From Candidatus Omnitrophota bacterium (GTDB lineage: Bacteria; Omnitrophota; Gorgyraeia; Gorgyraeales; Gorgyraeaceae): a stretch of 38,652 nt of DNA. Made by a program: the position numbers and the translations under genes. Positions 7,154-16,718 of the stretch are shown one piece after another. The DNA lies in the NCBI GenBank assembly GCA_018814825.1, contig JAHIYJ010000037.1:1-38652 (forward strand), read 5' to 3'. The stretch's first letter is position 1; each line of letters begins with the position of its first letter. The notes beneath the pieces are model-generated. The model saw nothing but the letters and a program-made list of their open reading frames with translations, had not been told where the DNA came from and searched no databases.

Positions 7154-10100
7154 GTGGCAAGAATAAAAGACATAGATAAAGTTCTGATCATAGGTTCAGG
7201 CCCGATCGTGATAGGCCAGGCGTGCGAGTTTGACTATTCAGGCACCCAGGCCTGTAAGGCCCTGCGCGCCGCAGGTTATAAGATTATCCTTGTAAACTCC
7301 AATCCAGCCACTATCATGACAGACCCTGGCATGGCAGATGTTACCTATATAGAGCCTTTGAACGTAGATAGACTCACCGCGATTATCGAGAAAGAGAGGC
7401 CTGATGCGCTCTTGCCGAATCTCGGTGGCCAGACCGGGTTAAATCTTTCTTCCGAATTATTTAAAAAAGGCATTCTTAAAAAATTTGGCTGCAGGATCAT
7501 AGGCGTGCAGGCAGATGCCATTGAAAGGGGTGAAGACAGGCTCGCTTTTAAGGAGACAATGAAAAAACTAGATATACCTCTCCCAAAGAGCGAACTGGCA
7601 TATTCAGTGGAAGAGGCAATGAAGATAGCCCATGATTTAGGCTATCCTGTTATTGTCAGACCTGCTTACACAATGGGCGGGACAGGCGGCGGAGCTGTAT
7701 TTAATGACGAGGAACTCGAAACAATAGCCTCGCGAGGCATATCAGCCAGTCTTATCGGGCAGATCCTCATTGAGGAATCTGTCTTGGGATGGGAAGAACT
7801 GGAACTTGAGGTCGTAAGAGACGCTGAATCAAATAAGATCACGGTGTGTTTTATAGAAAATATCGACCCCATGGGAGTCCATACAGGCGACTCATTCTGC
7901 GCCGCTCCTATGCTAACTGTGAAGCCAGAACTTCAAAAACTACTTCAGGATTATTCCTATAGAATAGTGGATGCGATAGGGGTTATAGGCGGCACAAATA
8001 TACAATTCGCGCATAATCCTGAAGATGACAAGGTAGTAGCCATTGAGATAAATCCCAGAACCTCACGCTCCTCTGCCCTGGCATCAAAGGCAACAGGATT
8101 TCCGATTGCGTATGTATCATCCAGATTAGCAGGTGGAGACCTTTTAAGGGACATCCAGTACTGGAGGGACGGGACTCTTGACAAATACACGCCTTCAGGA
8201 GATTACGTTGTCATAAAATTCTCACGCTGGGCGTTTGAGAAATTCAGGCAGATAAAAGACCAGCTAGGCACGCAGATGAGGGCAGTGGGCGAGGTGATGA
8301 GTATCGGCAAGACCTACAAAGAGGCTTTCCAGAAGGCAATAAGGAGTCTTGAGCAGGGCCGTTACGGCCTTGGCTTTGCCAAGAATTTCAACGAACTCTC
8401 TTTAGATGAGCTGAGAAAGCTCCTCGCGTATCCTACTTCAGAGCGCCAGTTTATAATGTACGAGGCGCTTCGTAAAGGCATGGATATCGACGAGATGTAT
8501 GACAAAACAAGGATACACAGATATTTTATAACCCAAATGGAAGAGCTGGTTGATCGTGAAGAAGAGATTCTTAAATATAAAGGCAGGAAACTGCCTGATG
8601 ACATGCTGATAAAGGCAAAGGAAGACGGTTTTTCAGACAGGTATCTCGGCCAGCTGCTTGGCGTGGCTGAAAAAGAGATTAGAGGACGCCGTATCAAGCT
8701 CGGCAAAGTCCAGGCATGGGACGCAGTGCCTGTAAGCGGGTCAGACGCGGCGTATTATTATTCGACTTACAATACGCCTGACAAGGTAAGTGCGTCTCCT
8801 AATAAAAAGATCATGATACTTGGGGGCGGGCCCAACAGGATAGGCCAGGGCATAGAATTCGACTATTGCTGCTGTCATGCCGCGTTTGCGTTGAGGGATA
8901 TGGGGTATGAGAGCATAATGGTAAATTGTAATCCAGAAACCGTTTCTACGGATTATGACACCTCAAATAAGCTCTATTTCGAGCCTTTGACCGTCGAGGA
9001 CGTCCTGAGTATTTACAATAAAGAAAAACCGGTTGGCGTGATAGTGCAGTTCGGCGGGCAGACACCTTTGAATATAGCGAAGGAACTCGAAGAGGCAGGG
9101 GTAAAGATACTCGGCACATCTGTTGAAAGTATAGACCTCGCTGAGGATAGAGAACGATTTGCTAAGGTTATGAAAAAACTAGAGATACCCCAGCCGGAAA
9201 GCGGGATGGCAAGCACGTTAGAAGAAGCCTTAAAAATAGCCGACAGGATAGGATATCCTCTTATGGTAAGGCCCTCTTATGTCTTGGGCGGGAGGGCAAT
9301 GGAGATTGTATATGACGAAGAGATGCTCAAGAGTTATGTAAAGGTAGCTGTTGACGTATCTCCGGACAGACCTATCCTCATAGATAAATTTTTAGAAGAC
9401 GCGATCGAGGCCGAGGCAGATGCCGTATCTGACGGTAAAGATGTCTTTATCCCTTCCATCATGGAGCACATAGAGGAGGCCGGCATACATTCAGGCGACT
9501 CTGCCTGTGTTATCCCGCCAAAGACCATACCAAAAAAGCACATCGATACGATAAAAGAATATACAGAAAAAATCGCGAAGGAGCTGAAGGTCTGCGGGCT
9601 TATGAATATGCAGTACGCGATCGCTGATGATACCGTCTATGTCCTGGAGGCTAATCCAAGGGCGTCAAGGACCGTCCCGATTGTATCAAAGGTGTGCGGT
9701 TTATCCATGGCCAGGATAGCCACTGAGCTTATGCTTGGTAAAAAAATCAGTGATATGAATCTGAGACCCAGGAAATACAACCATTTTGGGGTAAAGGAAT
9801 CGGTGTTCCCCTTTTATATGTTCCAGGAAGTGGATCCGGTGCTCGGGCCTGAGATGCGTTCGACAGGAGAAGTTATGGGGATAGCCGATTCGTTCGGCCT
9901 TGCGTATTTCAAGGCGCAGGAAGCCGCCAATGCAAAACTGCCCACGGAAGGCACTGTCCTTATAACAGTCGCTGACAAGGACAAGAAAAAGAATATTGCC
10001 GAGGCCGCAAGGAGATTGCGTGAGATAGGTTTCAGGATCTTCGCTACAGAAGGCACAAAGAAATTCCTCGACAAACACAACGTTGAGGCCGAATTGATTA

Positions 10101-10354
10101 AGAAGATGCATGAAGGAAGGCCGAATATAATAGACGCCATCAACAATAAAGAAATACAGCTTATCGTCAATACGCCTGTCGGAAAATACGCGGCGTACGA
10201 CGATTCGTATATAAGAAAGAGCGCCATAAAGTATAAGATACCTTATATTACGACTCCGGCGGCAGCAATCGCAGTAGCGGAAGGGATCAAGTCATATCTG
10301 GAGAACAAAGGAGACGTCAAATCTCTGCAGGAATACCACAACGAGATCACCTGA
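7154..10354 (+). CDS. carB: Carbamoyl phosphate synthase large subunit
   Basis: Full-length duplicated ATP-grasp synthetase (KVLIIGSGPIVIGQACEFDYSGTQACKALR...KIMILGGGPNRIGQGIEFDYCCCHAAFALR), C-terminal MGS-like domain; GTG start after aggagg. Confidence 0.97.
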   Translation: MARIKDIDKVLIIGSGPIVIGQACEFDYSGTQACKALRAAGYKIILVNSNPATIMTDPGMADVTYIEPLNVDRLTAIIEKERPDALLPNLGGQTGLNLSSELFKKGILKKFGCRIIGVQADAIERGEDRLAFKETMKKLDIPLPKSELAYSVEEAMKIAHDLGYPVIVRPAYTMGGTGGGAVFNDEELETIASRGISASLIGQILIEESVLGWEELELEVVRDAESNKITVCFIENIDPMGVHTGDSFCAAPMLTVKPELQKLLQDYSYRIVDAIGVIGGTNIQFAHNPEDDKVVAIEINPRTSRSSALASKATGFPIAYVSSRLAGGDLLRDIQYWRDGTLDKYTPSGDYVVIKFSRWAFEKFRQIKDQLGTQMRAVGEVMSIGKTYKEAFQKAIRSLEQGRYGLGFAKNFNELSLDELRKLLAYPTSERQFIMYEALRKGMDIDEMYDKTRIHRYFITQMEELVDREEEILKYKGRKLPDDMLIKAKEDGFSDRYLGQLLGVAEKEIRGRRIKLGKVQAWDAVPVSGSDAAYYYSTYNTPDKVSASPNKKIMILGGGPNRIGQGIEFDYCCCHAAFALRDMGYESIMVNCNPETVSTDYDTSNKLYFEPLTVEDVLSIYNKEKPVGVIVQFGGQTPLNIAKELEEAGVKILGTSVESIDLAEDRERFAKVMKKLEIPQPESGMASTLEEALKIADRIGYPLMVRPSYVLGGRAMEIVYDEEMLKSYVKVAVDVSPDRPILIDKFLEDAIEAEADAVSDGKDVFIPSIMEHIEEAGIHSGDSACVIPPKTIPKKHIDTIKEYTEKIAKELKVCGLMNMQYAIADDTVYVLEANPRASRTVPIVSKVCGLSMARIATELMLGKKISDMNLRPRKYNHFGVKESVFPFYMFQEVDPVLGPEMRSTGEVMGIADSFGLAYFKAQEAANAKLPTEGTVLITVADKDKKKNIAEAARRLREIGFRIFATEGTKKFLDKHNVEAELIKKMHEGRPNIIDAINNKEIQLIVNTPVGKYAAYDDSYIRKSAIKYKIPYITTPAAAIAVAEGIKSYLENKGDVKSLQEYHNEIT

Positions 10355-10370
10355 TGTCGCTGGACCAACA

Positions 10371-11915
10371 GTGAAAATTATGTTTAAACGAGTCGTGACC
10401 AAAAAAATCAGCTTTGACAACGAAAAATATCTTTCCGAGCAGACAAAAGAGATCCTAAGCAGGGTCAAGAAATTCGATAATAAGCTCTACCTCGAGTTCG
10501 GCGGAAAGATATGCTTTGATTATCATGCGGCAAGGGTTCTCCCTGGATATGACCCTAATGTAAAGATGAGGCTCCTGGAAAAACTCAAAAAACACGCCGA
10601 GATAGTAATAAGTGTCTATGCGAAAGACATTGAGCAGGGCAGAGTACGGGGGGATTACGGCATAACTTATGACCTTGCCACCTTGAAGCTCATAGATGAC
10701 TTAAAGGCCTGGAAACTCGACGTGGCTGCGGTTGTCCTGACAAGGTTCAGCAATGAGCCGTCTGCCTTGAAATTCAAAAGGAGATTAGAAAGGCTGGGCA
10801 TTAAAGTTTACAAGCATGTAAAGATAGAAGGATACCCGCATGATGTGGAAAAAATCGTGAGCGCCGACGGCTATGGCAGGAATGAGTATATAGAGACGAA
10901 AAAACCCATTATTATAGTAACGGCACCTGGCCCTGGCAGCGGCAAACTCGCGACGTGCCTGTCTCAGCTCTACCATGACCATAAGAAAGGCATTAATTCC
11001 GGCTACGCGAAGTTTGAGACATTCCCTATATGGAACCTGCTCCTGAATCACCCCGTGAATATAGCGTATGAGGCGGCGACAGTGGATCTAGCGGATTTTA
11101 ACCTGATAGACCCGTTCCACCTTGAGAAATACAAAAAAGAATCGATAAATTACAACCGCGACGTGGAGGCCTTTCCTATCCTGAAAAATATTATACACAG
11201 GATAGCGGGTTCCAAAGACAGTTATTATAAGTCTCCCACTGATATGGGGGTTAACAGGGCCGGCTTTGGTATTGTGGATGACAAGGGCGCGAGAGAGGCT
11301 GCGAAACAGGAGATCATCCGCAGGTTTTTCCGTCATAACCTCGAGTTCGCGACAGGAAGCGGCACAAAAGAGGAGCTGGAAAGGGCAGAGGCTATTATGG
11401 ACAAGGCAGGCGTTAAACCTGAGGACAGGTCGACTGTCCTTCCTGCCAGGAAAGCCGCGGAAGAGTGCAAGAAAAAGAAGAAAGGTAACAAGGGTTATTA
11501 CTGTGGGGCCGCCATAGAGTTGAATGGCAGCAGGATAATAACAGGGAAAAATTCCACACTGATGCACGCGGCGTCGAGCGCCGTAATAAACGCCATAAAA
11601 TACATAGCGGGGATAGACGACGGCGTCCATATCTTAAAACCCGAGGTGATGGACGACCTCTCGAGCTTAAAAAAAGAAACGCTGAGCATGACGTCAGAAA
11701 GCCTTACCCTGGATGAGATATTAGTCGCGCTTTCCATAAGCGCGCATACGGATAGAAACGCTAAGAGCGCCTTGCTGAAACTCAAGGAATTAAGGGGATG
11801 CGAGCTGCATTCCACGCATCTGCCCACGCCGGGCGATGAAGCAGGCCTGAGAAAACTGGGCATAAATTTTACGACAGACGCAATCCCATCATCAAGCCTG
11901 TTTTTTAATTATTAA
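10371..11915 (+). CDS. DUF1846 (UPF0371) family protein
   Basis: ISFDNEKYLSEQTKEILSRVKKFDNKLYLEFGGKICFDYHAARVLPGYDPNVKMRLLEKLK; TAPGPGSGKLATCLSQLYHDHKKGINSGYAKFETFPIWNL. Confidence 0.85.
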   Translation: MKIMFKRVVTKKISFDNEKYLSEQTKEILSRVKKFDNKLYLEFGGKICFDYHAARVLPGYDPNVKMRLLEKLKKHAEIVISVYAKDIEQGRVRGDYGITYDLATLKLIDDLKAWKLDVAAVVLTRFSNEPSALKFKRRLERLGIKVYKHVKIEGYPHDVEKIVSADGYGRNEYIETKKPIIIVTAPGPGSGKLATCLSQLYHDHKKGINSGYAKFETFPIWNLLLNHPVNIAYEAATVDLADFNLIDPFHLEKYKKESINYNRDVEAFPILKNIIHRIAGSKDSYYKSPTDMGVNRAGFGIVDDKGAREAAKQEIIRRFFRHNLEFATGSGTKEELERAEAIMDKAGVKPEDRSTVLPARKAAEECKKKKKGNKGYYCGAAIELNGSRIITGKNSTLMHAASSAVINAIKYIAGIDDGVHILKPEVMDDLSSLKKETLSMTSESLTLDEILVALSISAHTDRNAKSALLKLKELRGCELHSTHLPTPGDEAGLRKLGINFTTDAIPSSSLFFNY

Positions 11916-11926
11916 GGGGGTTATCA

Positions 11927-13348
11927 ATGAGCGGAGTATTTGGAGCGGTATCGCAGAAAGACTGTACGGTAGATCTATTTTATGGGGTTGATTACCAGAC
12001 TCATCTTGGGACAGAGTACGGGGGGATCGCTGTCCTGAGCGGCAAGAGGATATACAGACAGATACATGATATATCTCAGAGCCAGTTTAAGTCAAAATTC
12101 TATGAGGATTACAAAAAGTTTGAGGGTAAATACGGGATTGGAGCGATCAGCGATTCTGATGCGCAGCCAATGTTCCTTAACGCGAAATTCGGCTCATTCG
12201 CGATATGTATGGCGGGCCTTATTGAGAATACAGGGGAGCTTATCAAAGAATTGCATAAAAGAGGACATTCCTTCAGCGAGACAGAGGACGGTTCTGCCAA
12301 CAGTGTCGAGGTAGTGGCAAAGCTTATAAGCGAGGGCGAGGATTTTGTAAGCGGGATAGAGTATGTATTCGATAAAATCATTGGTTCTTGCTCGCTCCTT
12401 TTATTATGTAAAGACGGGATATACGCTGCGAGAGACAGGTTCGGATATACTGCCCTAGCGATAGGGAAAAGAGGCAGGGATTATGCTGTTGCTTCAGAGA
12501 CATGCGCTTTCCCTAACACCGGTTTCACGGTAGAAAAATTTCTCATGCCAGGCGAGATAGTCCTTATGAACGAAGACGGGCTGAAACAGATAAGGGGAAA
12601 ACGGGATGTAAACCAGATATGCTCATTTTTATGGATATATACAGGTTTTCCGGCTTCTACTTATGAGAATGTCAGTGTTGAGTCTGTTAGAGAGAGATGC
12701 GGAGCGGCCCTGGCGAAACATGATAAAGACATACAGGTGGACGTTGTCTCCGGCGTGCCGGATTCGGGGATTGCCCATGCGATAGGATACTCGATGGAGT
12801 CAAAGAAGCCATACAGGAGGCCTCTTGTAAAATATACGCCCGGCTATGGCAGGAGTTACACGCCTCCCGTCCAGGAGATAAGGGATCGGGTGGCCAGGAT
12901 GAAACTTATCCCGATAAAGGACATCATAGATGGCAACAGGATTGTCGTATGTGAGGATTCAATAGTAAGAGGCACGCAGTTAAAGAATTTCACAGTGCAG
13001 AAGCTATGGGACAATGGCGCTAAGGAGATACACGTAAGGCCTGCCTGCCCGCCGCTTATGTTCCCGTGCAGGTTTTGCCTGTCTACCAAGTCTATTCATG
13101 AACTTGCAGCGAGAAAGGCCATAAAAGATATTGAAGGGAAAGACATAGAAGATGTTTCTGAATATACAGACCATACTACAGAGAAATACAAAAAGATGGT
13201 CAAATGGATAGAGAAAGATATTGACGTCACGACCCTCCGCTATCAAACTCTCGATGACATGATAAAGGCCATTGGCCTCCCCAGGGAGAGGCTCTGCACC
13301 TATTGCTGGAACGGCGAGTGTCTCGCTAAAGATAACTTACTCTCTTAA
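11927..13348 (+). CDS. Amidophosphoribosyltransferase-like protein (PurF family) with Ser at the position of the Ntn nucleophile Cys
   Basis: MSGVFGAVS start; PRTase motif RIVVCEDSIVRGTQLKN; QVDVVSGVPDSGIAHAIGYS; C-terminal CRFC and CTYC motifs. Confidence 0.85.
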   Translation: MSGVFGAVSQKDCTVDLFYGVDYQTHLGTEYGGIAVLSGKRIYRQIHDISQSQFKSKFYEDYKKFEGKYGIGAISDSDAQPMFLNAKFGSFAICMAGLIENTGELIKELHKRGHSFSETEDGSANSVEVVAKLISEGEDFVSGIEYVFDKIIGSCSLLLLCKDGIYAARDRFGYTALAIGKRGRDYAVASETCAFPNTGFTVEKFLMPGEIVLMNEDGLKQIRGKRDVNQICSFLWIYTGFPASTYENVSVESVRERCGAALAKHDKDIQVDVVSGVPDSGIAHAIGYSMESKKPYRRPLVKYTPGYGRSYTPPVQEIRDRVARMKLIPIKDIIDGNRIVVCEDSIVRGTQLKNFTVQKLWDNGAKEIHVRPACPPLMFPCRFCLSTKSIHELAARKAIKDIEGKDIEDVSEYTDHTTEKYKKMVKWIEKDIDVTTLRYQTLDDMIKAIGLPRERLCTYCWNGECLAKDNLLS

Positions 13349-13397
13349 CTTTACGCGCGGGCGATGCTATAATGTAAAGTTAAAGGGGTAGCGTCTT

Positions 13398-14642
13398 ATG
13401 AAGAGAAAGAGAATAGTCGTCATTGGAGGCGGGCCCGCCGGCATGATGGCGGCTATAAGAGCCAGTCAGCTTGGCCAGGATGTAACCCTTATTGAGAAAA
13501 ATCCCTCCCTCGGCAGGAAACTCCTCTTAAGCGGAAAAGGGCGCTGTAACCTTACAAACACCAGTGACCTGGACTCATTCCTCGAGAGATTCTCCAAGTA
13601 CTCTCAATTCTTAAGAGACGCTTTTAAAAAATTCTTTAACCGCGAACTTATGGATTTTTTCGAGAAAAGAGGCCTCAGGCTCAAGGTGGAACGCCAGATG
13701 AGGGTTTTTCCGGTAAGCGATTTATCAGGCAGCATACTCGAAGTCTTAAAAAAAGAATTACGGGACAACAAAGTAAGGGTAATTTATAAAAAGGAGCTGT
13801 CCGGCGTAAAAATCGATGAAGATAAAGTAAAAGGAGCGCTCTTTAAGGGTGGGGAATTTTTGGCGTGCGACAGCCTCATACTGGCGACCGGCGGAGTTTC
13901 TTATGGGTTTACCGGCTCTACGGGCGAGGGGTTGGATATCGCGAGGAAATCAGGGCACAGGATAGTCGAGGTGAGGCCGGGCCTTGTGCCTCTCGAGACA
14001 AAAGAAAGTTACCCCGCTTTTCTGGAAGGCCTTGCCCTTAAGAATATCAGGCTCAGGTTCACTGACGGGAAAAAGCATATTGTCTCCGAAATAGGCGAGA
14101 TGATGTTTACTAAGACCGGAATCTCAGGGCCACTTGTCTTATCGCTGAGCAGGCGGATTACGGACTGGCTTGATAAAGATAGAGAGGTCTCTGTCGAATT
14201 AGATTTAAAGCCTGCCCTGTCTGATGAGAAAATGGACGCCAGGCTTTTAAGAGAATTCGGGAGAAATCCCACGAAGACTATAAAAAACACGCTTAAAGAA
14301 CTCCTCCCGCAAAGGATGGTGGGAGTTTTTCTTATGCTGGCTAAAATACCGGAAAACAAAAATGTCAGCCAGATTACGCAAAAGGAGAGAAAATTCCTCG
14401 TGGCGTTATTCAAGGCCATGCGCATGGCGATAAAAGGGCCGAGGCCCATAAAAGAAGCCATGGTAACGCGCGGAGGGGTTTCCCTGAAAGACATAGACCC
14501 CCGCACCATGGAATCCAGGATCGTGAAAGATCTGTATTTCGCCGGAGAGATGATAGACGTAGACGCGGATACAGGCGGTTTTAATCTCCAGGCGGCGTTC
14601 TCCACGGGATACCTGGCAGGCGAAAGCGCCTCTCTTCCCTAA
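13398..14642 (+). CDS. HI0933-like NAD(P)/FAD-dependent oxidoreductase (BaiN/RdsA-type family)
   Basis: RIVVIGGGPAGMMAAIRASQLGQDVTLIEKNPSLGRKLLLSGKGRCNLTN; LYFAGEMIDVDADTGGFNLQAAFSTGYLAG. Confidence 0.9.
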   Translation: MKRKRIVVIGGGPAGMMAAIRASQLGQDVTLIEKNPSLGRKLLLSGKGRCNLTNTSDLDSFLERFSKYSQFLRDAFKKFFNRELMDFFEKRGLRLKVERQMRVFPVSDLSGSILEVLKKELRDNKVRVIYKKELSGVKIDEDKVKGALFKGGEFLACDSLILATGGVSYGFTGSTGEGLDIARKSGHRIVEVRPGLVPLETKESYPAFLEGLALKNIRLRFTDGKKHIVSEIGEMMFTKTGISGPLVLSLSRRITDWLDKDREVSVELDLKPALSDEKMDARLLREFGRNPTKTIKNTLKELLPQRMVGVFLMLAKIPENKNVSQITQKERKFLVALFKAMRMAIKGPRPIKEAMVTRGGVSLKDIDPRTMESRIVKDLYFAGEMIDVDADTGGFNLQAAFSTGYLAGESASLP

Positions 14643-14759
14643 CTTGACGATTCTTACATTGTAAGTTTTGTCAAGTTAAGCAGCATCCCTCGACTGCGCT
14701 CGGGACAGGTAAGATGCTGCGACTACATTTTAGGCTGTAGTTGCAGCGCTTTGCGCTGC
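14641..14759. repeat. Tandem series of four intergenic hairpins (possible dispersed palindromes or structured RNA)
   Basis: AACTTGAC/GTCAAGTT (14641-14677, inner CTTAC/GTAAG); GCAGCATC/GATGCTGC (14680-14720, containing ccctcgactgcgctcggga); GCGACTACA/TGTAGTTGC (14719-14744, one G.U); GCAGCGC-ttt-GCGCTGC (14743-14759). Confidence 0.8.
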
Positions 14760-14837
14760 TTGCAAAAAGGAATTTCCTACTATATCAAGTTATCTGTAAT
14801 TGACTGGCAGATATAGCTCTGTTATTATAATATTCCT

Positions 14838-16718
14838 ATGAAAAAGTCTTATGATGTCATAGTTATTGGCGCTGGGCATGCCGGGATAGAAGCATCTCTG
14901 GCTTCAAGCAGGATGGGCATGGCAACGCTGCTTGTTACCATGGACCTTGATAAAATAGGGTATATGTCCTGCAATCCCGCTATAGGCGGTATAGGCAAGG
15001 GCCAGCTCGTAAAGGAAATAGACGCGCTTGGCGGGGAAATGGCAAAGGCAACGGACTATAGCGCAATACAGTTTCGGGTCCTGAACAGGAGTAAGGGGCC
15101 AGCAGTGTGGTCTTCCAGGGCCCAGGTGGACAGGGAGCTGTATATAAAGTATATGTGGGATATTGTCAAAAGAACTCATGGCCTGGAAACGCTAGAGGGC
15201 TTGGTTTCCGATATAATAGTAAAAAACAGAAAGGCGCGCGGCGTCAGACTATCTGACAATACTGTAATAAAATCCAGAGCTGTCATAATAACGACAGGCA
15301 CTTTCCTGAACGGTGTGATACATATCGGGCTCAGCCATTTTCCGGGCGGCAGGTTGGGCGATCCGCCCTCAATCGGGCTTTCAGAAAGACTCAAATGCCT
15401 GGGATTCAGGGTAACAAGGCTAAAGACAGGTACAACGCCGCGGCTGGATTCGAAGACGATTAATTTTTCAAAACTGAGGAAGCAGCCCGGAGATAAGCCT
15501 CCTGTGCCTTTTTCATTTTCAACAAAGACAATCAAAAGAAGGCAGCTACCTTGTTACCTGACTTACACAAACAAAAAGACACATGATATTATACGCGACA
15601 ACCTTGATCGCTCGCCGCTTTACACGGGTAAGATACAATCCATCGGCGTGAGATACTGCCCTTCAATAGAAGACAAGATCGTGAGATTCAGGGACAGGGA
15701 CAGGCACCAGGTTTTTCTTGAGCCGGAAGGCCTGGATACTAGCCAGTATTACCCTAACGGCGTGTCAACCAGCCTGCCTATTGACGTTCAGCTGAAGATG
15801 ATAAGGAGTATAGAAGGACTTGAGGAGTCTGAAATAACCACGCCAGGTTATGGTATAGAGTATGATTTTATTGACCCTACTCAGCTTAGAGCCACGCTTG
15901 AGACAAAACTGATAGAAAATCTCTATAACTCGGGCCAGATAAACGGCACAACCGGTTATGAAGAAGCGGCGGCACAGGGTTTCATGGCAGGCGCGAACGC
16001 GGCCCTTAAATTAAAAGGTAAAGACCCTCTTGTGCTTGACCGCTCAGAGGCTTATATAGGGGTGTTAATAGACGACCTTGTCACAAAAGGCACAAACGAG
16101 CCGTACAGGATGTTTACCTCGCGCGTAGAATATAGACTCATCCTTAGAGAAGACAACGCTGACCTGAGACTTACGGAGACAGGGTATAATCTAGGCATTG
16201 TTGACAGTAAGCAATACGGGAAAGTAATGCTGAAAAAAAAGAGAATCCGTATGGGCATGGAAAATCTCATCGGCACAAGGCTGTATCCTGACAGGGGCAC
16301 AAACATGAAACTGGCGAGACGCAAGATCCCGCCGATAAGCAACGTAACTAACTTGCGGGATTTACTGAGGAGACCACAGGTAAATTTTGACAAACTGAAA
16401 GGGCTTGTCGGGCAAAGAAGGCCTTTGACTGACAGCGAAGCCAGGCAGGTTGAGATAGAAGTAAAATACAGAGGTTTTATAGACAGGCAGTTAAGGGAAA
16501 TAGAGAATTTCAAAAGGATAGAGCGGATAAAGATGCCGCAGGGTTTCAGTTTCGATAAGATCCCCGGCCTTTCCAGAGAGATTATCGAAAAACTTTCCGC
16601 GGCAAGGCCGTCGAACCTGGGGCAGGCGTCCAGGATCTCAGGCGTAACGCCAGTGGCCATATCTATCCTGATGATATACCTGAAAAAATGGAAAACGGAA
16701 AACTCATTAAAAAACTGA
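14838..16718 (+). CDS. mnmG: tRNA uridine-5-carboxymethylaminomethyl modification enzyme MnmG (GidA)
   Basis: YDVIVIGAGHAGIEASLASSRMGMATLLVTMDLDKIGYMSCNPAIGGIGKGQLVKEIDALGGEMAKATDYSAIQFRVLNRSKGPAVWSSRAQVDR. Confidence 0.97.
   Translation: MKKSYDVIVIGAGHAGIEASLASSRMGMATLLVTMDLDKIGYMSCNPAIGGIGKGQLVKEIDALGGEMAKATDYSAIQFRVLNRSKGPAVWSSRAQVDRELYIKYMWDIVKRTHGLETLEGLVSDIIVKNRKARGVRLSDNTVIKSRAVIITTGTFLNGVIHIGLSHFPGGRLGDPPSIGLSERLKCLGFRVTRLKTGTTPRLDSKTINFSKLRKQPGDKPPVPFSFSTKTIKRRQLPCYLTYTNKKTHDIIRDNLDRSPLYTGKIQSIGVRYCPSIEDKIVRFRDRDRHQVFLEPEGLDTSQYYPNGVSTSLPIDVQLKMIRSIEGLEESEITTPGYGIEYDFIDPTQLRATLETKLIENLYNSGQINGTTGYEEAAAQGFMAGANAALKLKGKDPLVLDRSEAYIGVLIDDLVTKGTNEPYRMFTSRVEYRLILREDNADLRLTETGYNLGIVDSKQYGKVMLKKKRIRMGMENLIGTRLYPDRGTNMKLARRKIPPISNVTNLRDLLRRPQVNFDKLKGLVGQRRPLTDSEARQVEIEVKYRGFIDRQLREIENFKRIERIKMPQGFSFDKIPGLSREIIEKLSAARPSNLGQASRISGVTPVAISILMIYLKKWKTENSLKN

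Noticed and set aside
9814-10227. Minus-strand ORFs within carB (9701-10111, 9814-10227 and others)
   Set aside because: Overlap a full-length, unmistakable carB; low-complexity Ser-rich shadow translations
14009-14605. 198-aa minus-strand ORF
   Set aside because: Antisense to the HI0933-like flavoprotein; no domain signature
14799-14832. mnmG promoter TTGACT...TATAAT
   Set aside because: Spacing of about 20 bp is too long for a confident sigma70 call
16052-16660. 202-aa minus-strand ORF
   Set aside because: Antisense to mnmG; Ser/Leu-rich shadow ORF
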